From the NCBI RefSeq assembly GCF_030463565.1, contig NC_134652.1, positions 13,803,397 to 13,867,396 on the forward strand: a DNA stretch of 64,000 nt, in the 5' to 3' direction. Origin of the DNA: Pelecanus crispus. Taxonomy: Eukaryota; Chordata; Aves; Pelecaniformes; Pelecanidae. Below, in pieces: positions 50,751-64,000 of the stretch. The notes beneath the pieces were generated by a model. The model made no database searches. It saw only the letters and a program-made list of their open reading frames with translations, and had not been told where the DNA came from. Positions within the stretch are counted from its first letter, which is position 1. Every line of letters starts with the position of its first letter. Made by a program: the position numbers and the translations under genes.

Positions 50751-53700
50751 CTTGAGCATGGGAGAGGAAAAAAAAAAGAACCAGAGTCAGCCAGAGATAC
50801 GCTTACATTAAGCAAATAATTTCTCATGAATCTCAGCTACAGAAACCAATACACAGTCTTAGAGATTGATGCCAGAAAATGTTACTCAGTCATGAATAAC
50901 ATTTTCCTGTTCCTCTAACATCCTAGGATTGTTTAGCCTTTGCCTGACCCCTTGTACAGCCTGTGTTGGAAGGTCTTCCATGCCTCTAGTACTTGGCACA
51001 ATGGGCTCCGAGTCTAACACAGACAGCTAGGTATCACTCAGAACAATAAACAACCAGATTAGAAAGTAACACATCTAATGTTAAGGGTGCTGTTCTGATG
51101 AATATATGGGTTTGGTTGTCTCAAAATCAAGCCTTTCTTAGCTAACTCAGTTTCTTTACTGCTGAACTTTTGTGTTCCACAAACTTACTACTTAATGAAT
51201 TGTAAAAGAAACACCTGAAATAACTATTTGGGATATGGACTGTAGGCAAGTGACCTGCAAAGACAGCAAGACTCCCTTCCACCTCGTGAATGCTGACTGT
51301 GGCTAGTAGGAGTGGAATTATAAGTGATCACCCCTGTAAGGTTATTAGTAGTTTTTTCTTAATTCTTTTGAATAGGTCACTCATCACCACCATTCACCAA
51401 TCACACTCCGTGGTTCACCTAGCTAAGTAAGACATTGATTTTCAGGATGAAAATGACACATTTTCCCACACAATTCCAGGGCAACACAAAGCTTGTACTG
51501 AGTAAGGCAGTATACAGGAGCAGTTGGAGCTGAAGGGTCAACACTCAAAAAAGAGTGGGAGAAGGACTTAGACTGTAATTTAAAACTGAGGCACAGATCT
51601 GTTACTAATGGGGTGATGAAAGAGATCATTCAAAATTGAATAGCACCAGAGGCTTCTACCCAAGCTTGGACCAGAATGTTGGCAGCAGAGCTGATTGTTG
51701 AACACAGGTCTCTCTAAAAGCCATCCTAACTATATGGCATTCCTTCACCTGCAGTGAAAGCTATGTGCATGCTTAAGTGTCTGGAAGGGAAGCACCAAAG
51801 TAACAACGAGCACTGATAGTATACATCACCAAAGCACCATCACCACAAATACTAAGGCACTCTAAATGTTGGAAGCTTGCACCTTCAACAAAGAAAGCAA
51901 AATCATAGCAAGAGCATGGTTTAATTAATAACACCAGGAACCCACACAAAAGACTCCATCCATCCAGAAACATTGTATGAATTCTGCAGTGTTTCAGTTT
52001 TTGATCAAGTAGCAGCTTCCTATTCCCTTGGCCAGCTGTGATTCAGTTAGGAGCAGCTTTTCAATCAGCTGCAGCTGGATTTCCAAAGAGATGTGTAATA
52101 GGAGGAAATTAGGGCAGGGACATGAGTGACCAGACTTTAAAAGCCATTAACAAAACTACAGCTTCTCATTGGCAGGGGGAACATCTCAGGATACATAAAC
52201 AACAAAAACACAACAATGATCAAGTTGATTTGTCATTATAACATGCCAACTGCTTGGCTATGTCCAATGAATATATAAAAGAACCTAAAAATTAATCTAA
52301 AATACAAATTCCAGATTTTAAAAATTCCTTGTGTACTGCAATCCAAATCTTTTCTGACACTCATGAAGCAGCAAATATCATTGTATCACTCTTATTGCAA
52401 GATTTAGAGGGCAGAGAAAGAACGCTTTTTTCCTTATACCAAATCTTTCACTAACCTACATTTTTACTCAAGCCACTTATGAGATTAATGTTTTTGGGTT
52501 TGTAATTATTCCAGACTAAAAAAGAAAGAGGAAGAGAGAGATATGATTTACAAATTCCCCTATGAAAGCAAAAAAGAGACAAAAGAGAAAACTTCTATTG
52601 AGTTTCCAAGCACTGACTGCAATCCAGATCCTGCTGTGTCCCTAGTGTGCTGCCATTCTTTACTCTAGTTCATCTTAATTTACACTGTAATCACAGAAGG
52701 TTATTAGCTTTGCTCTTCCCTCACTGCCCAAACTACCACTGTAGACTGTAGCCTGTATTAAAACTCCTTAGCATTGTGCTGTTTTCTGTAAAACAGAGAC
52801 CATCCAGGAATCAGTCACATTGTCACATTCTCCCATTTAGACCTGTCTCAGCTGATGGGTATCAGGGAGAGAAAGTGGAGGTGGGGGAGATCTGAGAGCC
52901 TGGAGTTGTTGGTTTGCTGTGGACACCTTTCTATATCCAAGTTCTGCCTCACAGAGACAAGCTCCGAGAAGCTGACAAGAAGGGGAGAGGATACCATGCA
53001 AGAACCACCTGTGACAAATGCATACACAGGTTAGAAACAAGTAGGTGGGGAAGGACTTGTGTGTAGGAATGGATTCATTAAGCAGATTGTTGCTGGCTCT
53101 TCAGAACATTTCTTAGTGTAGTCCTAACTGTGGGATATTAGCAATACGAAACACCACCACATTCAGGCAAAGCTACAGAAGAAACTGTAATTCCTGTTCC
53201 TCAACACAGAAGGCACATCCTGGACCAAAATCAGCCCATGGAAATGGTAGCAATATGGGGTGCCAGGGCACTTGTTGGGAGGAGGAGGGAGAAGGGAGGA
53301 ACACGAAATAGCACAGAGGGGGAATGCAGAAGGCCTCCGAAACCGTACTCAAGTGGGATTTCTAACTCCAGCTCCCCTCCCTACCTTCCCTTGGCACTGG
53401 GTAAATCCCACCAGCTCTTATGCCACAACAGCTTTCAGCACATACTCTTACAGGGTGCACGTCTTGTCATGGTATTATTGCACAGCTGGGCAGCTCTCCC
53501 ATGAATCTTGTTTGTCCTGGATGTGATGCATGACTGAAATGTCATTCCTACAAAGCAGCAACTCAGCAAGCAGAAATCATTTAGTCCGGCAGATTTATAC
53601 CAGTTCATGATTTGACCTGGGTGTTTATTACACATAAAACATAGCAAGAGGAGGGGAAAACATAATCAAACACAAACACTTGCCTGAACCCAGAAAATAA

Positions 53701-54928
53701 CAGGGTTGGACAAACCCAACAGTTCAGCAGCCAATGCATCTCAAGGAAAATGTTGTTCCTCAGACTGACCCTTAGCTAACTGTCCAGCAAGAGAGCAGAA
53801 GGCTTCTTTGTGCTTTACAAGCTACAAAAATCACCAGAACCACTTGCATTTTATATCTATTAAAACAAGCTAAAAAAAAACCAAAACCCTCTCTGCCATT
53901 GAAATTCTCCATGATAGTGGTAACTAATGGGAAAAACAAGGTTTCCTAAGTGGAAGGCAATATATTAGCATTCCAAAAGCACAGAGCATTAGCTACTCTT
54001 TAATTAAATGATTTCAAAGAAGATCTTTGTGTATAATTGCTATAATTTAGATGGAAACAATACTACACTAAATGTAATTAGAGGAGTGTGAACAGAGAGG
54101 AATGTTTTCCTCTGTGCTGCAGAGATGGTTCTGGCTCACCTGATTCCTAAAGCAGCAACTTTTCCCCCCCTTGCTAATAAAAAGCTTCTTAAATCTGATC
54201 AACCATTGCAGTGCAGCCTTCAGAGATAAGAGCTGCTCATATGCAGAGCAGCTAGCAAGCAAGCACACCCTGTGAGCACTGATCACCAATAATAAATGCA
54301 ACCTGGACACCTACAGCACTTTTTGATTGACCAGCCAACATGATGAAGGTTACATTACATTTCGAGATGACTCTGTTGTGCCTTTGAAACTTCTATGAGA
54401 GTAAGCAAACATAAGGAATGGAAAAGTGCTATGTTATCTGTGGGGCTCCACTGGATTCTCCAAAAACTTTCCTTGGGAAGTGATGAAAAGCCTCATCTTT
54501 TGTGGAATTAAAAATGGGCTAAACAAACCATCACAGGGAACAAACCTTGACTCGACAAAATCAGGTATTGCAGCTGAACCCTGTTTTCATCATTTTTGTG
54601 AAATACATCACTGGATATTTTTCCATAGTGACTAAGGCGCATGCACATGAACCTTCTCCACTCTATCTGTTTTGGGGCAGCCAGGCCAGAGAGAATTGGG
54701 CAGACAGCAAAGAGCTGCAACATCTTAAACTTGCTAGTGTTCAGCTATCAACAAGTGCTTAGCCTCAAGTGCTCCAGTACATACATCTGGATTTCTGTAT
54801 CCAGTGTAGCTGATCTAGAAGAGCTGTAAAAGTCAAGACAGAAGACAGTGTACAGGAGATAACAATTTCTTGTTGGCTGAAGATGGAAAAAATCTTGCAT
54901 GCTCATTACCTCAGCAGCCTGAAGTGTG

Positions 54929-54937
<9 letters not shown>

Positions 54938-54959
<22 letters not shown>
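54938..54959 (+). repeat. T22 run in intron 14
   Basis: Twenty-two T on the plus strand after a TTTTTTCT lead. It is A-rich in the transcript. Confidence 0.85.
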
Positions 54960-57900
54960 ATATCTATCACTTTTAGAAAAGTCCCGAGGAAAGAGATGTA
55001 AAAAAGGGATTAGTGGGAGTATATTTTTCCCTATTCAGCTGGTGAGTCCCCACATTCCTTTGAAAATACCTTCTCATTTTTCTATTCCGATTCCAATGTG
55101 CGTTTTTTTCTCATTTACTTTCTCTGCCCACTAAATTAGGGAAGTGAATTTTTTAATAAATATAGCTAACCTCAAGACTATACAGGGGAAAAGGGGACAT
55201 AATGCAATATAAATTTTGCCTCAATAACTTTGTCTACCATGGTTAACTGAAAGCTCTTAATTGCTTGTTGCAGTTATAGAAGACAAGAGAGCTGGGTTTT
55301 CAAGGTCCAACTCTGGGAAACCAACACAAAAACTATGTTTTGAGTTTCTCCATCTAAGCAGTCTGATCTGGAAGTCCTTGAGAAGCAATAAATAACAAGA
55401 GCCCAGATGGCATTTAGACAGAGTCAGTTTTCTGACTAAGCTCAATTTAACAAAGGTTCTCCAGCCTAAGCCATGGAATGGTAATTTACAGGCTTTAGGA
55501 TAGATTTTGTTCTGTCCCTCAGAGTAAGCAGTTAAAATTCCACATAAAAACTTAGTTAATAGGACAGCATCTTCTCAGCTGGCTCTATGCATAACTCACA
55601 GTGAAACCATTGCTAGGAAACCAGAAAATGCTTCCCAATCCCTTCTTTGGAGAAACAAGGCAAGGCTTTTATTGCCAGGGCTGGATGTCATTAATTTGCA
55701 AAAAAATGACTAGGAACTTGGAAAACAATTCTGAAATGCTTACAGATTCATGATGGAGTCATTTTGGAAAAGGTCATTGGTAATGCTACTATAATTATAT
55801 CTTTCATTAATTTTTTAAATACACAATAACTTACAAATGCAGTATATACTCTGGATAACCTTGTACAGAAACAATTTAAAAGGCTTTTTACATTTATACG
55901 GTGTTCTTTTGTCAAATTGCATTGCTTTTGCCTTAGCATTCCTTGCATTGTTGATAGTTGTGCTTTTTATGTAATTCAATACTGCTCATTCCTGACAGGT
56001 GAACAGAATGAACTGAGGGTCACAAGATAACAGCTCATCCACCTCTGGTCCATAGATTCAATCCCTATCCCTGCCTAGGGTATGAGAAATGGATCTTCTC
56101 AAGTAATAGCTCCTGTATGGCTCACAGGAAAGGCATCAGCTGTATCCATCTGGATCTATCCCTGCTGACAATTTCAGATGAGCTGCCCAACCGTGGAAAT
56201 AGAAATGTCTTCTCATGCTTAAATCAAGTCCCCTTCTATAATTTCTGAAGTAAACTGGCAGAACATTATGTGGAGCAAGCAGGCATTGAAGCTGTCTGTA
56301 CTTGGCTGGTCTGGTCTGGATATAGACGGAGGAATTTTATCTTCACCAGTCAGCCTAGCTCCTTTGCATGTATGGAGAGATAACCATCAAAGTCTCTGGT
56401 AATGCCTCCTGTCCTCAGCTGTGCCCATCAGTGAGACAGATGACTGAAGATACAAAGGAAGGAAGCAGCTGATAAGGCCATCTTCACTACACAAAACATC
56501 AAATGTACACTTCATTCTGAAGCATTTTTCCTTCAATGGCCATCAACAAGGTGAGAGAGATGAAAAGGTACCTCATTTTCCTTCTCACAAAGTACCCTGG
56601 GGGCCTCTGAAGTCAGATTTTAACAAGATTAGGCCCTACAGAATAGACTGTTTACATTTTAAGCATTTTGAATATCTAAAAATAAAAGCAAAAAATATAC
56701 ATATACTTAATAGACTGCACCTTTTGAGATGAACTACACAAGCAGACAGATGGATGGATCAACAGAAAACCAGATACAAAGAGAGCCAAATATATACTTT
56801 AACTGATAATGCTGAAGGAAAAGCTAATTGCAGTGTCATCATAAATAGACCATTTCATTTAGGAAAGCCTGAAACCAACCTTGCTTTTTTGTTCCTCTCT
56901 CATTGTAAAAGAAAAGCGCTTGCAGAGGTAGTGTCTTAGCAAGCAAAAAAAGGCCAATGCTAAAATCACCCAAATCAGTAAATGTTTCAGCTGACCTGAA
57001 TCTGTGCTTTTGTTGTGGGAACGCAGAGAGGGAGAAAGTGAAGCAAGATTGCCCTTTGATTCCAGTCAAAATCCCTCTTTCTTTACATCTGTGCCTCTAA
57101 CAGGCAGTGCCAGAAGTAGCTATTTAAGGGGCAGACTCAAGAAGTGCTATGAAACACAGTCTGGAGGAACCACCTCCTGGCAGAAAAAAAATGTGTTGGT
57201 TTTTTTCTAGTCCACTGGAGGGGATGAAGTTATCTCAGCAAAACCAGGGGGAGCCCCAGATCTGGGCAATCACAGCTGCAGGAGCACTGAGTGGTTAATT
57301 CACCACAACTGAAGGTGCTCACTCTCTCTTTGATGTCCAGCAAAGAGAAGCACATGTTGCTATTGCTGCAATTTTAAGAGCTAACCAAGTATCCATGGCC
57401 AACCTCCCTTCCCAGCAAGTATCACCAGTCATGGTTTCAAGAGCAGGGCTTGGTCAATGCCACCGCCAATGTAGTGGCATAGCACAGACTGGAGAGTTCC
57501 TCTCTACAAGCATCTAGAATAGGTATCAGATGGGCTGACCCTGGGTCACCCACAGTAGGTCTGTGCAGCATCAGCTTGGACCCATCAGTGCAAAAGTCAA
57601 GGACCAGAGCTATTCAAATGTGGCTGGTTTGCTCTCATGAACGCTGAAGCCATTTAACATTTGGGCATGATACATAGATGTAGACCTGAGCGATTGCTCA
57701 GTCTGCACGTCTAAGCTCTGCATTTCCATTCCTGTGGCTCTTGGCAAGCCTGGAGAATAAAGCTCTTCTGCGAGACCTATTCTAGCACTAATACAACCAG
57801 CACTGAGATGGAGCTAAGAAGCCTAGTCAGGTCTGAGTTGGGGTTTGCTGCTGGTTTTTGTACTTCATACCCCAGTGCTCCACGCTCCAGGTGAACTGAT

Positions 57901-60900
57901 TAGTTCAACATCAACATGGCATGAATACATAGAGGCAACACAAACCAGTCACTGAGATTTCCTCTGATCCAGAGTGCTGGGTCACATAGACCAGAGGTCA
58001 GGGAATGGCCTAACAGAAAGAGCCAAGACCCAGCCAAATGTATTAGGTCTAGCTGAGGATCAACTGTGTCCTCTACAAGGTTCTCTCATGTCCATAATTG
58101 CCTTGATTTGGTTTGGATTTTTCTCCCCACTAGCCAGGTTACCCTGGTCCTACATCACCTGCGAAAATGGTGAACCTATGCTAGAGATCCTGGGTCAGTG
58201 CACACACTTACAGAAGGACTTGGTACATAAACACACCTCCGTCACTTGTTGACATTTATAGCTTTTGAGACAATGAAAGAAAATGCTGATGACTGCACAC
58301 AAAAAGAGGGCCTGTTATGAAACCTGGATCTGAAGCCATCTGTGTGTAAGAAAGTAGCAGTAAAGCAAGACTAGCTTCTATGTGCAGGCTGAGCTGCTAG
58401 GGCCAAAAACACACAAGCAGCAATGGAACAGTTGCAAATTGTGCCAGCAGGGTTAGGTTTTATGAATGGGGAGTGAGAGATGAGCTATTTTGCCATGAAT
58501 TAAACATAAATCATGACTTAGAGAAAACCAAATGGGCTGTGTAACCTCCCGATTGTTTATTATTAGGTTTTAGATGAAGTTAGCATTAAAGGAGGTCACT
58601 GGTTACATGGAAATTGGATGGAAAGGGACGGACACAAGGAAGCAGAACCTAATTGAAAGAGACACAGATCAGCAATTAGGGAGAGTGAGAGTTACACTGC
58701 CTCATGACTGGCAAGATGATGCAGGGAGCTAGAGACTGGAAACAAAGGAAACATAAAAGATGAAAGATGACACTGGAAAGGCAGGCAATTGCCAACAAAA
58801 AATACTGTCTAATTTTTTTCCCTAAACAATAAATATGGTCTTTAAAAGCCACTTTGGAGCTTTTAATTCAGTTGCTTTTGGCTGACCTGTTAACTAGGAA
58901 CAGTAGCCTGAGGGCAACTGGGTGATGATTCAGAGCTGCTGTACTTCTGTCAGTGGATAGAGAGAAAGAAAAAGGGCAATTTTTTCTAGGAAGAAGATAT
59001 TTTCTTCCAAATAAAACATACCATCCCTTTGGATCTAGATTTTCAGCTGGTGCAAATTAGTGTAATTCCCATAGACCATCTCAGCTATAAGACCTTATTC
59101 TACTACTAAGAATATACCAACAGCAGACAGCAGCTTGCATGATGACAAATTTGTTCAAGAAATTCTTGGTCTGTATTCTGTTTCCCAAGCGGAAGGGTCA
59201 AATGAGAATTTCACAGAATTTCTCATGCAGATGAAATCTGAAGGAAGTGGTTTATTTCCACCTCCAAGTGAAACTGAATGTCATGACATGGAGATTCTCC
59301 ACAGAAGAGAAATTCAAAATGTTGGCCAGATTCACAGACTAGCAATCCATATTGAACTATTCATGGAAAGCTGCACCACTGTCAGATTCCAGGTCAGGAG
59401 GGATGGATAGGGCAGGGGAAGAGTTTCTGGGAATACAGAGAAAAAACCAAAATCTTGCAATAAAAATCCTGCAGTGCAATCATGGCAGACCCTTTTCCCT
59501 CAGCTTTGGAAAACAGTCCTGGGATTATTCATCAGCTCAATGGGCACTTCCTTTAAAGTGCCAGCAGAAGAGGAAAACCACTGCAAATGACATGGTATAG
59601 CATGATCTTTTAGTTAGTAAGTAATGCCAAGTGCAATTAGTAAGTAATCTGCAGAACATATAATTATGACGCAGCCCTAGAGCTTGGGCTTGATTTCTCC
59701 ATTAGCTGCACAAATAATGCACAAGGCAATGGGGGAGACAGGGTTGTTTTTTTTTTTTTTTTAATACAAAGTGCTATCAAAATAAGAACTTAGTGAATGA
59801 CAAACCAAACCTTTTGAAATCTGGTCCCTAAAAAATTTATTGCCAATGTTCCCAAACCACTTTACATGACAATTGCTTCAAAAGAAATCCCAGCAACATG
59901 AAAGGGAGTGTGAGACACCTGGGAAGGGGGATGGGAAAACACATTAATTTTTAATGCTGTTTTTCAGAAGTGTTCTCTCTCTTCTTCGAAGCACTTATGA
60001 AAGACAACTAGTTGCTGACAGCTTTGAAAGCTGAAGATGCTGCCTCCCTCTTCTAGAAAATATACTGGCAGGTATCAGCAATCTGAGTGTCTCCTCCACT
60101 AGCAGGTCTTCAGTTCCCAACAGGGGCAGGTGCTGCCCCTTTGCCAGAAGCTGGGTAACACAGCATGTTGTCATTTCAATCTTTCATCCTATGAATCAGC
60201 AGATTTCCAAACAGAAATGTCCAACACAAATGTGGAAGCCATTGCTCAGAACACGTAAGCTCCAAACACATGTGACAGGGACAGTTTGTGGTGGATCAGG
60301 GTGACAAGCTTTGCCTGGCACAAGGTACCAGAGAGAAGGCAGCTCAGAAAAGGGGATGAGATCTGTACCTGGCTGGGCAACAGCGTGAGGAGGTGGCTGA
60401 CCAGCTGTAGTGGGGGAATTTTCACAGGTTTGGGTCAAAGGTATCATGAAACAAGAAAACTATGTACAATGATCAAATGAGGACAAGCTCTCCTTAGGAA
60501 TAAAGGCTTCTAGCACTACCTGAAGTATGTGAGATGCCTCAAACTATAGTGTGGCTGCTCTGGAGAGCTGCTCTCCACCACTCACTGCAGCCCAATGATG
60601 AAAAATCTGTTAGAGTGAACTCTGCAGCCAACCCAGCACTGTGCCTTCCCAGCTCCCAGAAAAGCTGGTGTGCTGTACCACCATCTGCTCTGTGCAGGAT
60701 CAGGGCCAGGCTGAGCTGAAAAGGTGCTGAGGCCATATGGTTTCTCAGTCCCCCAAAGGCTGGTGGGATCAGGGCACCAGAATATTTCATGGCTTGCTCT
60801 AATGGAAAGGCAAAAGACTCTGAGGAATTATGGGTGCACAGCACCCTACCCCTGGCTGTGCACTCCATGCTCAGGAGACCTGATTTAATGCCAAGCTTTC

Positions 60901-63794
60901 CCCATGACAGCCTGCTGAGTGATTGGCCATCGGCATGTCCCTTGTTCTGCCTCAATTTCCCTACCTCCAGAATATGACTAACAATGTTGATTTCTTTAGC
61001 ATAATATTTGATCTACTGTCCATAAATAACACTTGACTCCAATGAGAGTAATGTTTGGCCCAGAAAGCCAAAGATAGACAATACATGTCACAGAGCCCAA
61101 TGCCTTCTCCATGTGTTATAGATTCTGCCAGGAATCTTCCGAGTACATGGCACAGCTGCTGGGAACTGATCTCAGATCACCGACATCCTCTTCCTAAGGC
61201 CCAATAAATCACACAATGCTGTCTGAAAAAGATTACTCTAAGCAGATGTTCTCATCACTTGATTTGTCTGTTCAGGTGCCACAGAAAGTCCTCAGCTCAT
61301 ACTGCAAGTATCAGCAGCACAATCAATATTGTGCCTCTGTGGGCTGTTAGGTGAATTCATGCAGAAATCCAAAGGCTAACTAATAGAGTACTCCTCTGGC
61401 AGGGAGGGACATGGGTGGAGGAAGTGACACTGATTAATCTGTGATTGTTAATAATGTTTTTAAGTCTTGCAAACAAAGATAATGATATGGGTAATCAACT
61501 GTCTTACTCCAGGGTATAAAATGTTCATCTGTTGTGATAAAATGGGAATTCTATAACACACATTTTCTTGTCCATTGTAAAGTCATTTGATGACATTAGC
61601 AGATTGATCATTTTCTCACAAAGTCCCAGCTATTCATTACTTCGAGAAGGTTTTGAAATTAGATCAGGTGATACAGGAATGCAGCTCACTACAGCAAATG
61701 CCAATATCATCTCAATCATTTTGGTTTCCTAACTTCATAATTATATTTGTAATTTTTGTTCTCAGATCAAGTTCTAAATTTTACTTTTCTTTCTGTGTGC
61801 AGTCATTATTTTCACAGATGCATTTCAATTCATGGATTCTATTCTGAAGAGGCCTTATGTAGGTCTACGTAAGGCAGTTTGCACAGCCCCGTGAGTGAGG
61901 ACAGTGCAATGTACTCACAAGGGCAGACCAGAGCTTTGCAGTAAAATCCATAGTCAATAATCAAGCTGGTTGCACCACAAACAGATATTGCAATAAACAC
62001 AAAAAGAAAGGAAAATTGAAATGCAAGACAAAACCATAATGCGGACAGCAATTGCAACCTACCAGTCCTTTCTAGGTATCTAATGGTACCTATGCAATTT
62101 GGATAAACCACGTTTTGAAACCTGCCCTCCAATCTGTCAAAAAAACGACAGGTTTGGGAGGCCTGAGAGTATGCACAGTTTGGCTGGTCTTTTCTGGTTC
62201 CCAAAAGAAATGAAGATAAATAAGAACAGCGTTCTGAATCCTTCACCACAACAGCCCCGTACATGATCCCTTCTGTTTTCTGCACTGGAAGCTGCAAGCT
62301 GGATTTAGCTTTCTACAGACCTCTGGTGAAATCTTTCCTCCAGATTCCCTTTTCACCAAATCCTCTGTTGAGCTCAGCAGTAGCAGCAGAAGTCTGTCTT
62401 TTTTTCCAACAGCTTCTTTCTCTTTTTCTCAAGCAGAGTGAAGTGAAAAGAGACCAGATTGATGGCAGGAGAGTTTGAAGGTCTCTGCTGGGCCACAGGA
62501 ACACTGTGTCTGTGTCTTTTCTTTATGCGTGTTGGACAAGAACTTCAATTCCTTCTAGGAAAAACAATCTCTTGGTGTTTTTGCCCTCTGCTCACCTCTT
62601 CTCTCATTTGCTGAGATTGCTAGCTTGGGCGCCAGCTATGGAAGGCGAAGGCTGGCCCAGCAGGGAGAAGGCTAGCTCCTCTGACCACATCCCAGCAAAG
62701 GCATTATTTTCTATCACCTCTCTGTTTTCGCCTAACTTTTCTTGGCACAACCACTCAGAGGCAGCAGATCCGAAGCTCTGTACCCCTAAGCAAAGGGGCA
62801 GAATCTTTCAAGGACGTTGTGTCAGCTTGTAATTTTCTTTCCTGTATCTGCTTTTAAATGTGACAGCAAGACTTGAGCAGAAGGCAGTGAAGGTTGCCTT
62901 GCTTAAAGAGGAAAGATGATAATCACCTCATCAGAAAGTGACAGGAAAATGACTCTTGGGTCCCATGTAATTTTGAACTCAGTGGGAGCTTGGACCTAGG
63001 AGCTGTTGCCCCTTTCTCATACTCAATCTGCTGAATCTCTGCTGAGTGCTAATCAGAATCTGTCCACATTGCCTTCATACCTGTACATACTTTGCTGATA
63101 TGTTCCACAAGTCAGTCAGTTCTTCAGAATAAGAGTTAACTCATGGAACTCCTGGCCACATGATAATGTGCCTGCTAAATTTTTAAAGGTATTTAGAGGA
63201 AAAAACCCTCAAAAACCAGAAAAAATCATGAATGTCATAGAAATACAAAGAATACTATGTTTGGCCAAGAAAGTCCCTTATTTGCAAATCTCTGTAAATG
63301 AGAAAAGTGTACAAGGGAATCACAATTTTTTTCTTTTTTTGATATATATTGTTAGCATCCTCTACTTGTCACTGTTGGAGCATGGAACTGAGCTAGAGGG
63401 AATTCTGGTCTGCCTCACTATGGCCTGTGCTCTTAATGCTCTCTTTCTCACCTCAAAACTCTCATGGCCTCCATCTAATGTTTTCCAGCATTTCTCAATT
63501 ACTTATTCATTCTGCCCCACTCTTCTGTTACCCAGTGATGGATTGCCAGTAATTTTATGGGTCTCCTAGAAAAAAAAAATGTTCCCACTTCATCTCTGGC
63601 AAAGCTGCATGGCCATGTAAATGAGAAGGTGTTAGAAAGGGCCAGGGCTCATAATGTATTCCTTTACAACCAGGAACATTTTCTAACATACACATAGCCA
63701 AGGGCAGCAGTCACAGCGATGTTGGCAGACCAGCTTGTATTAAATCCTCTCACTGAAAACGTTAAGGTTCAATGATGCATACACAGATATATAT

Positions 63795-63900
63795 GGATCA
63801 TTAAGTATACATACATAGAAATGTATATATATTTATATACACACACGTGGGTGTGTCTTCATAAATATATATTTATCAGCACAGACAAACTTAATGATCC
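63795..63900. repeat. 106-bp nested imperfect palindrome
   Basis: Three arm pairs share one centre near 63848: GGATCATTAAGT (63795-63806) with its complement at 63889-63900; ATATATATTTAT (63825-63836) with 63861-63872; ACACAC (63841-63846) with 63851-63856, loop GTGG. Inner arms are low-complexity, the outer arm is not. Confidence 0.8.
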
Positions 63901-64000
63901 CCATCTATAAATAAGTGTCTGCACACACACATGTATAATGAGTCTACTAAAATGACAGCAAAGCTCTGCACGGCTGTGAAGCAAACAGGTTATTTCTCTT

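Larger units (their letters stand above)
50751..64000 (-). other. SORCS3 intron 14, 3' part (at least 13.2 kb)
   Basis: Upstream of exon 15 on the minus strand. The expected preceding exon, encoding the end of the propeller (a DEGRSW-like stretch), was not found up to the right edge, so the intron continues outside. It contains T22 (54938-54959) and T16 (59747-59762) runs and a nested palindrome (63795-63900). A 152-codon minus-strand frame at 61839-62297 has no family resemblance. Confidence 0.75.

Noticed and set aside
61839..62297. 152-codon minus-strand open frame in intron 14 with a hydrophobic stretch
   Set aside because: No family resemblance, no splice or start context, and frames of this length are expected by chance in a 64-kb window of this composition.

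Overview
The window is vertebrate nuclear DNA, almost certainly from a bird. Two CR1 LINE fragments carry the typical avian CR1 3' end, and a large neuronal gene is split into short exons with consensus GT-AG borders and kilobase introns. There are no bacterial features, no RNA genes and no complete second gene.

The one real gene is the 3' part of SORCS3 (VPS10-domain sorting receptor, SorCS family), on the minus strand. Thirteen coding exons can be read base by base from 50750 down to the stop codon at 13944-13946. Counted back from the usual 27 exons, they are exons 15 to 27. All splice phases agree, and together they encode the last 552 residues. In order these are: the end of the VPS10 propeller, a ten-cysteine module with exactly ten cysteines, two PKD-type domains, a membrane-proximal domain, one transmembrane helix, and a 78-residue tail with a YxxPhi-type signal (YAQV) and a class I PDZ ligand (TSV at the end). 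The 5' exons lie beyond the right edge; 50751-64000 is part of intron 14.

Layout from left to right: 1 to about 9600 is gene-free DNA downstream of SORCS3, with simple repeats (a TG/TA tract, G-runs and an abrupt T18-G18 junction). About 9650-13943 holds the SORCS3 3' UTR, whose end is uncertain; three poly(A) signal candidates are listed. It contains a 53-bp strictly alternating purine-pyrimidine tract and a 17-bp perfect inverted repeat. Next come exons 27 to 15 (13944-50750) with twelve complete introns of 0.6 to 8.2 kb. Intron 18 holds a 5'-truncated, frameshifted CR1 (about 41031-42217) and a second CR1 3' end (about 42296-42383), both antisense to SORCS3. The right edge carries a nested imperfect palindrome (63795-63900).

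I found no clearly new biological system. The points most worth checking are the structured and repeat-rich 3' UTR, a possible read-through C-terminus at exon 26, the palindrome near 63.85 kb, the paired CR1 copies, and two old local duplications in introns 20 and 24.
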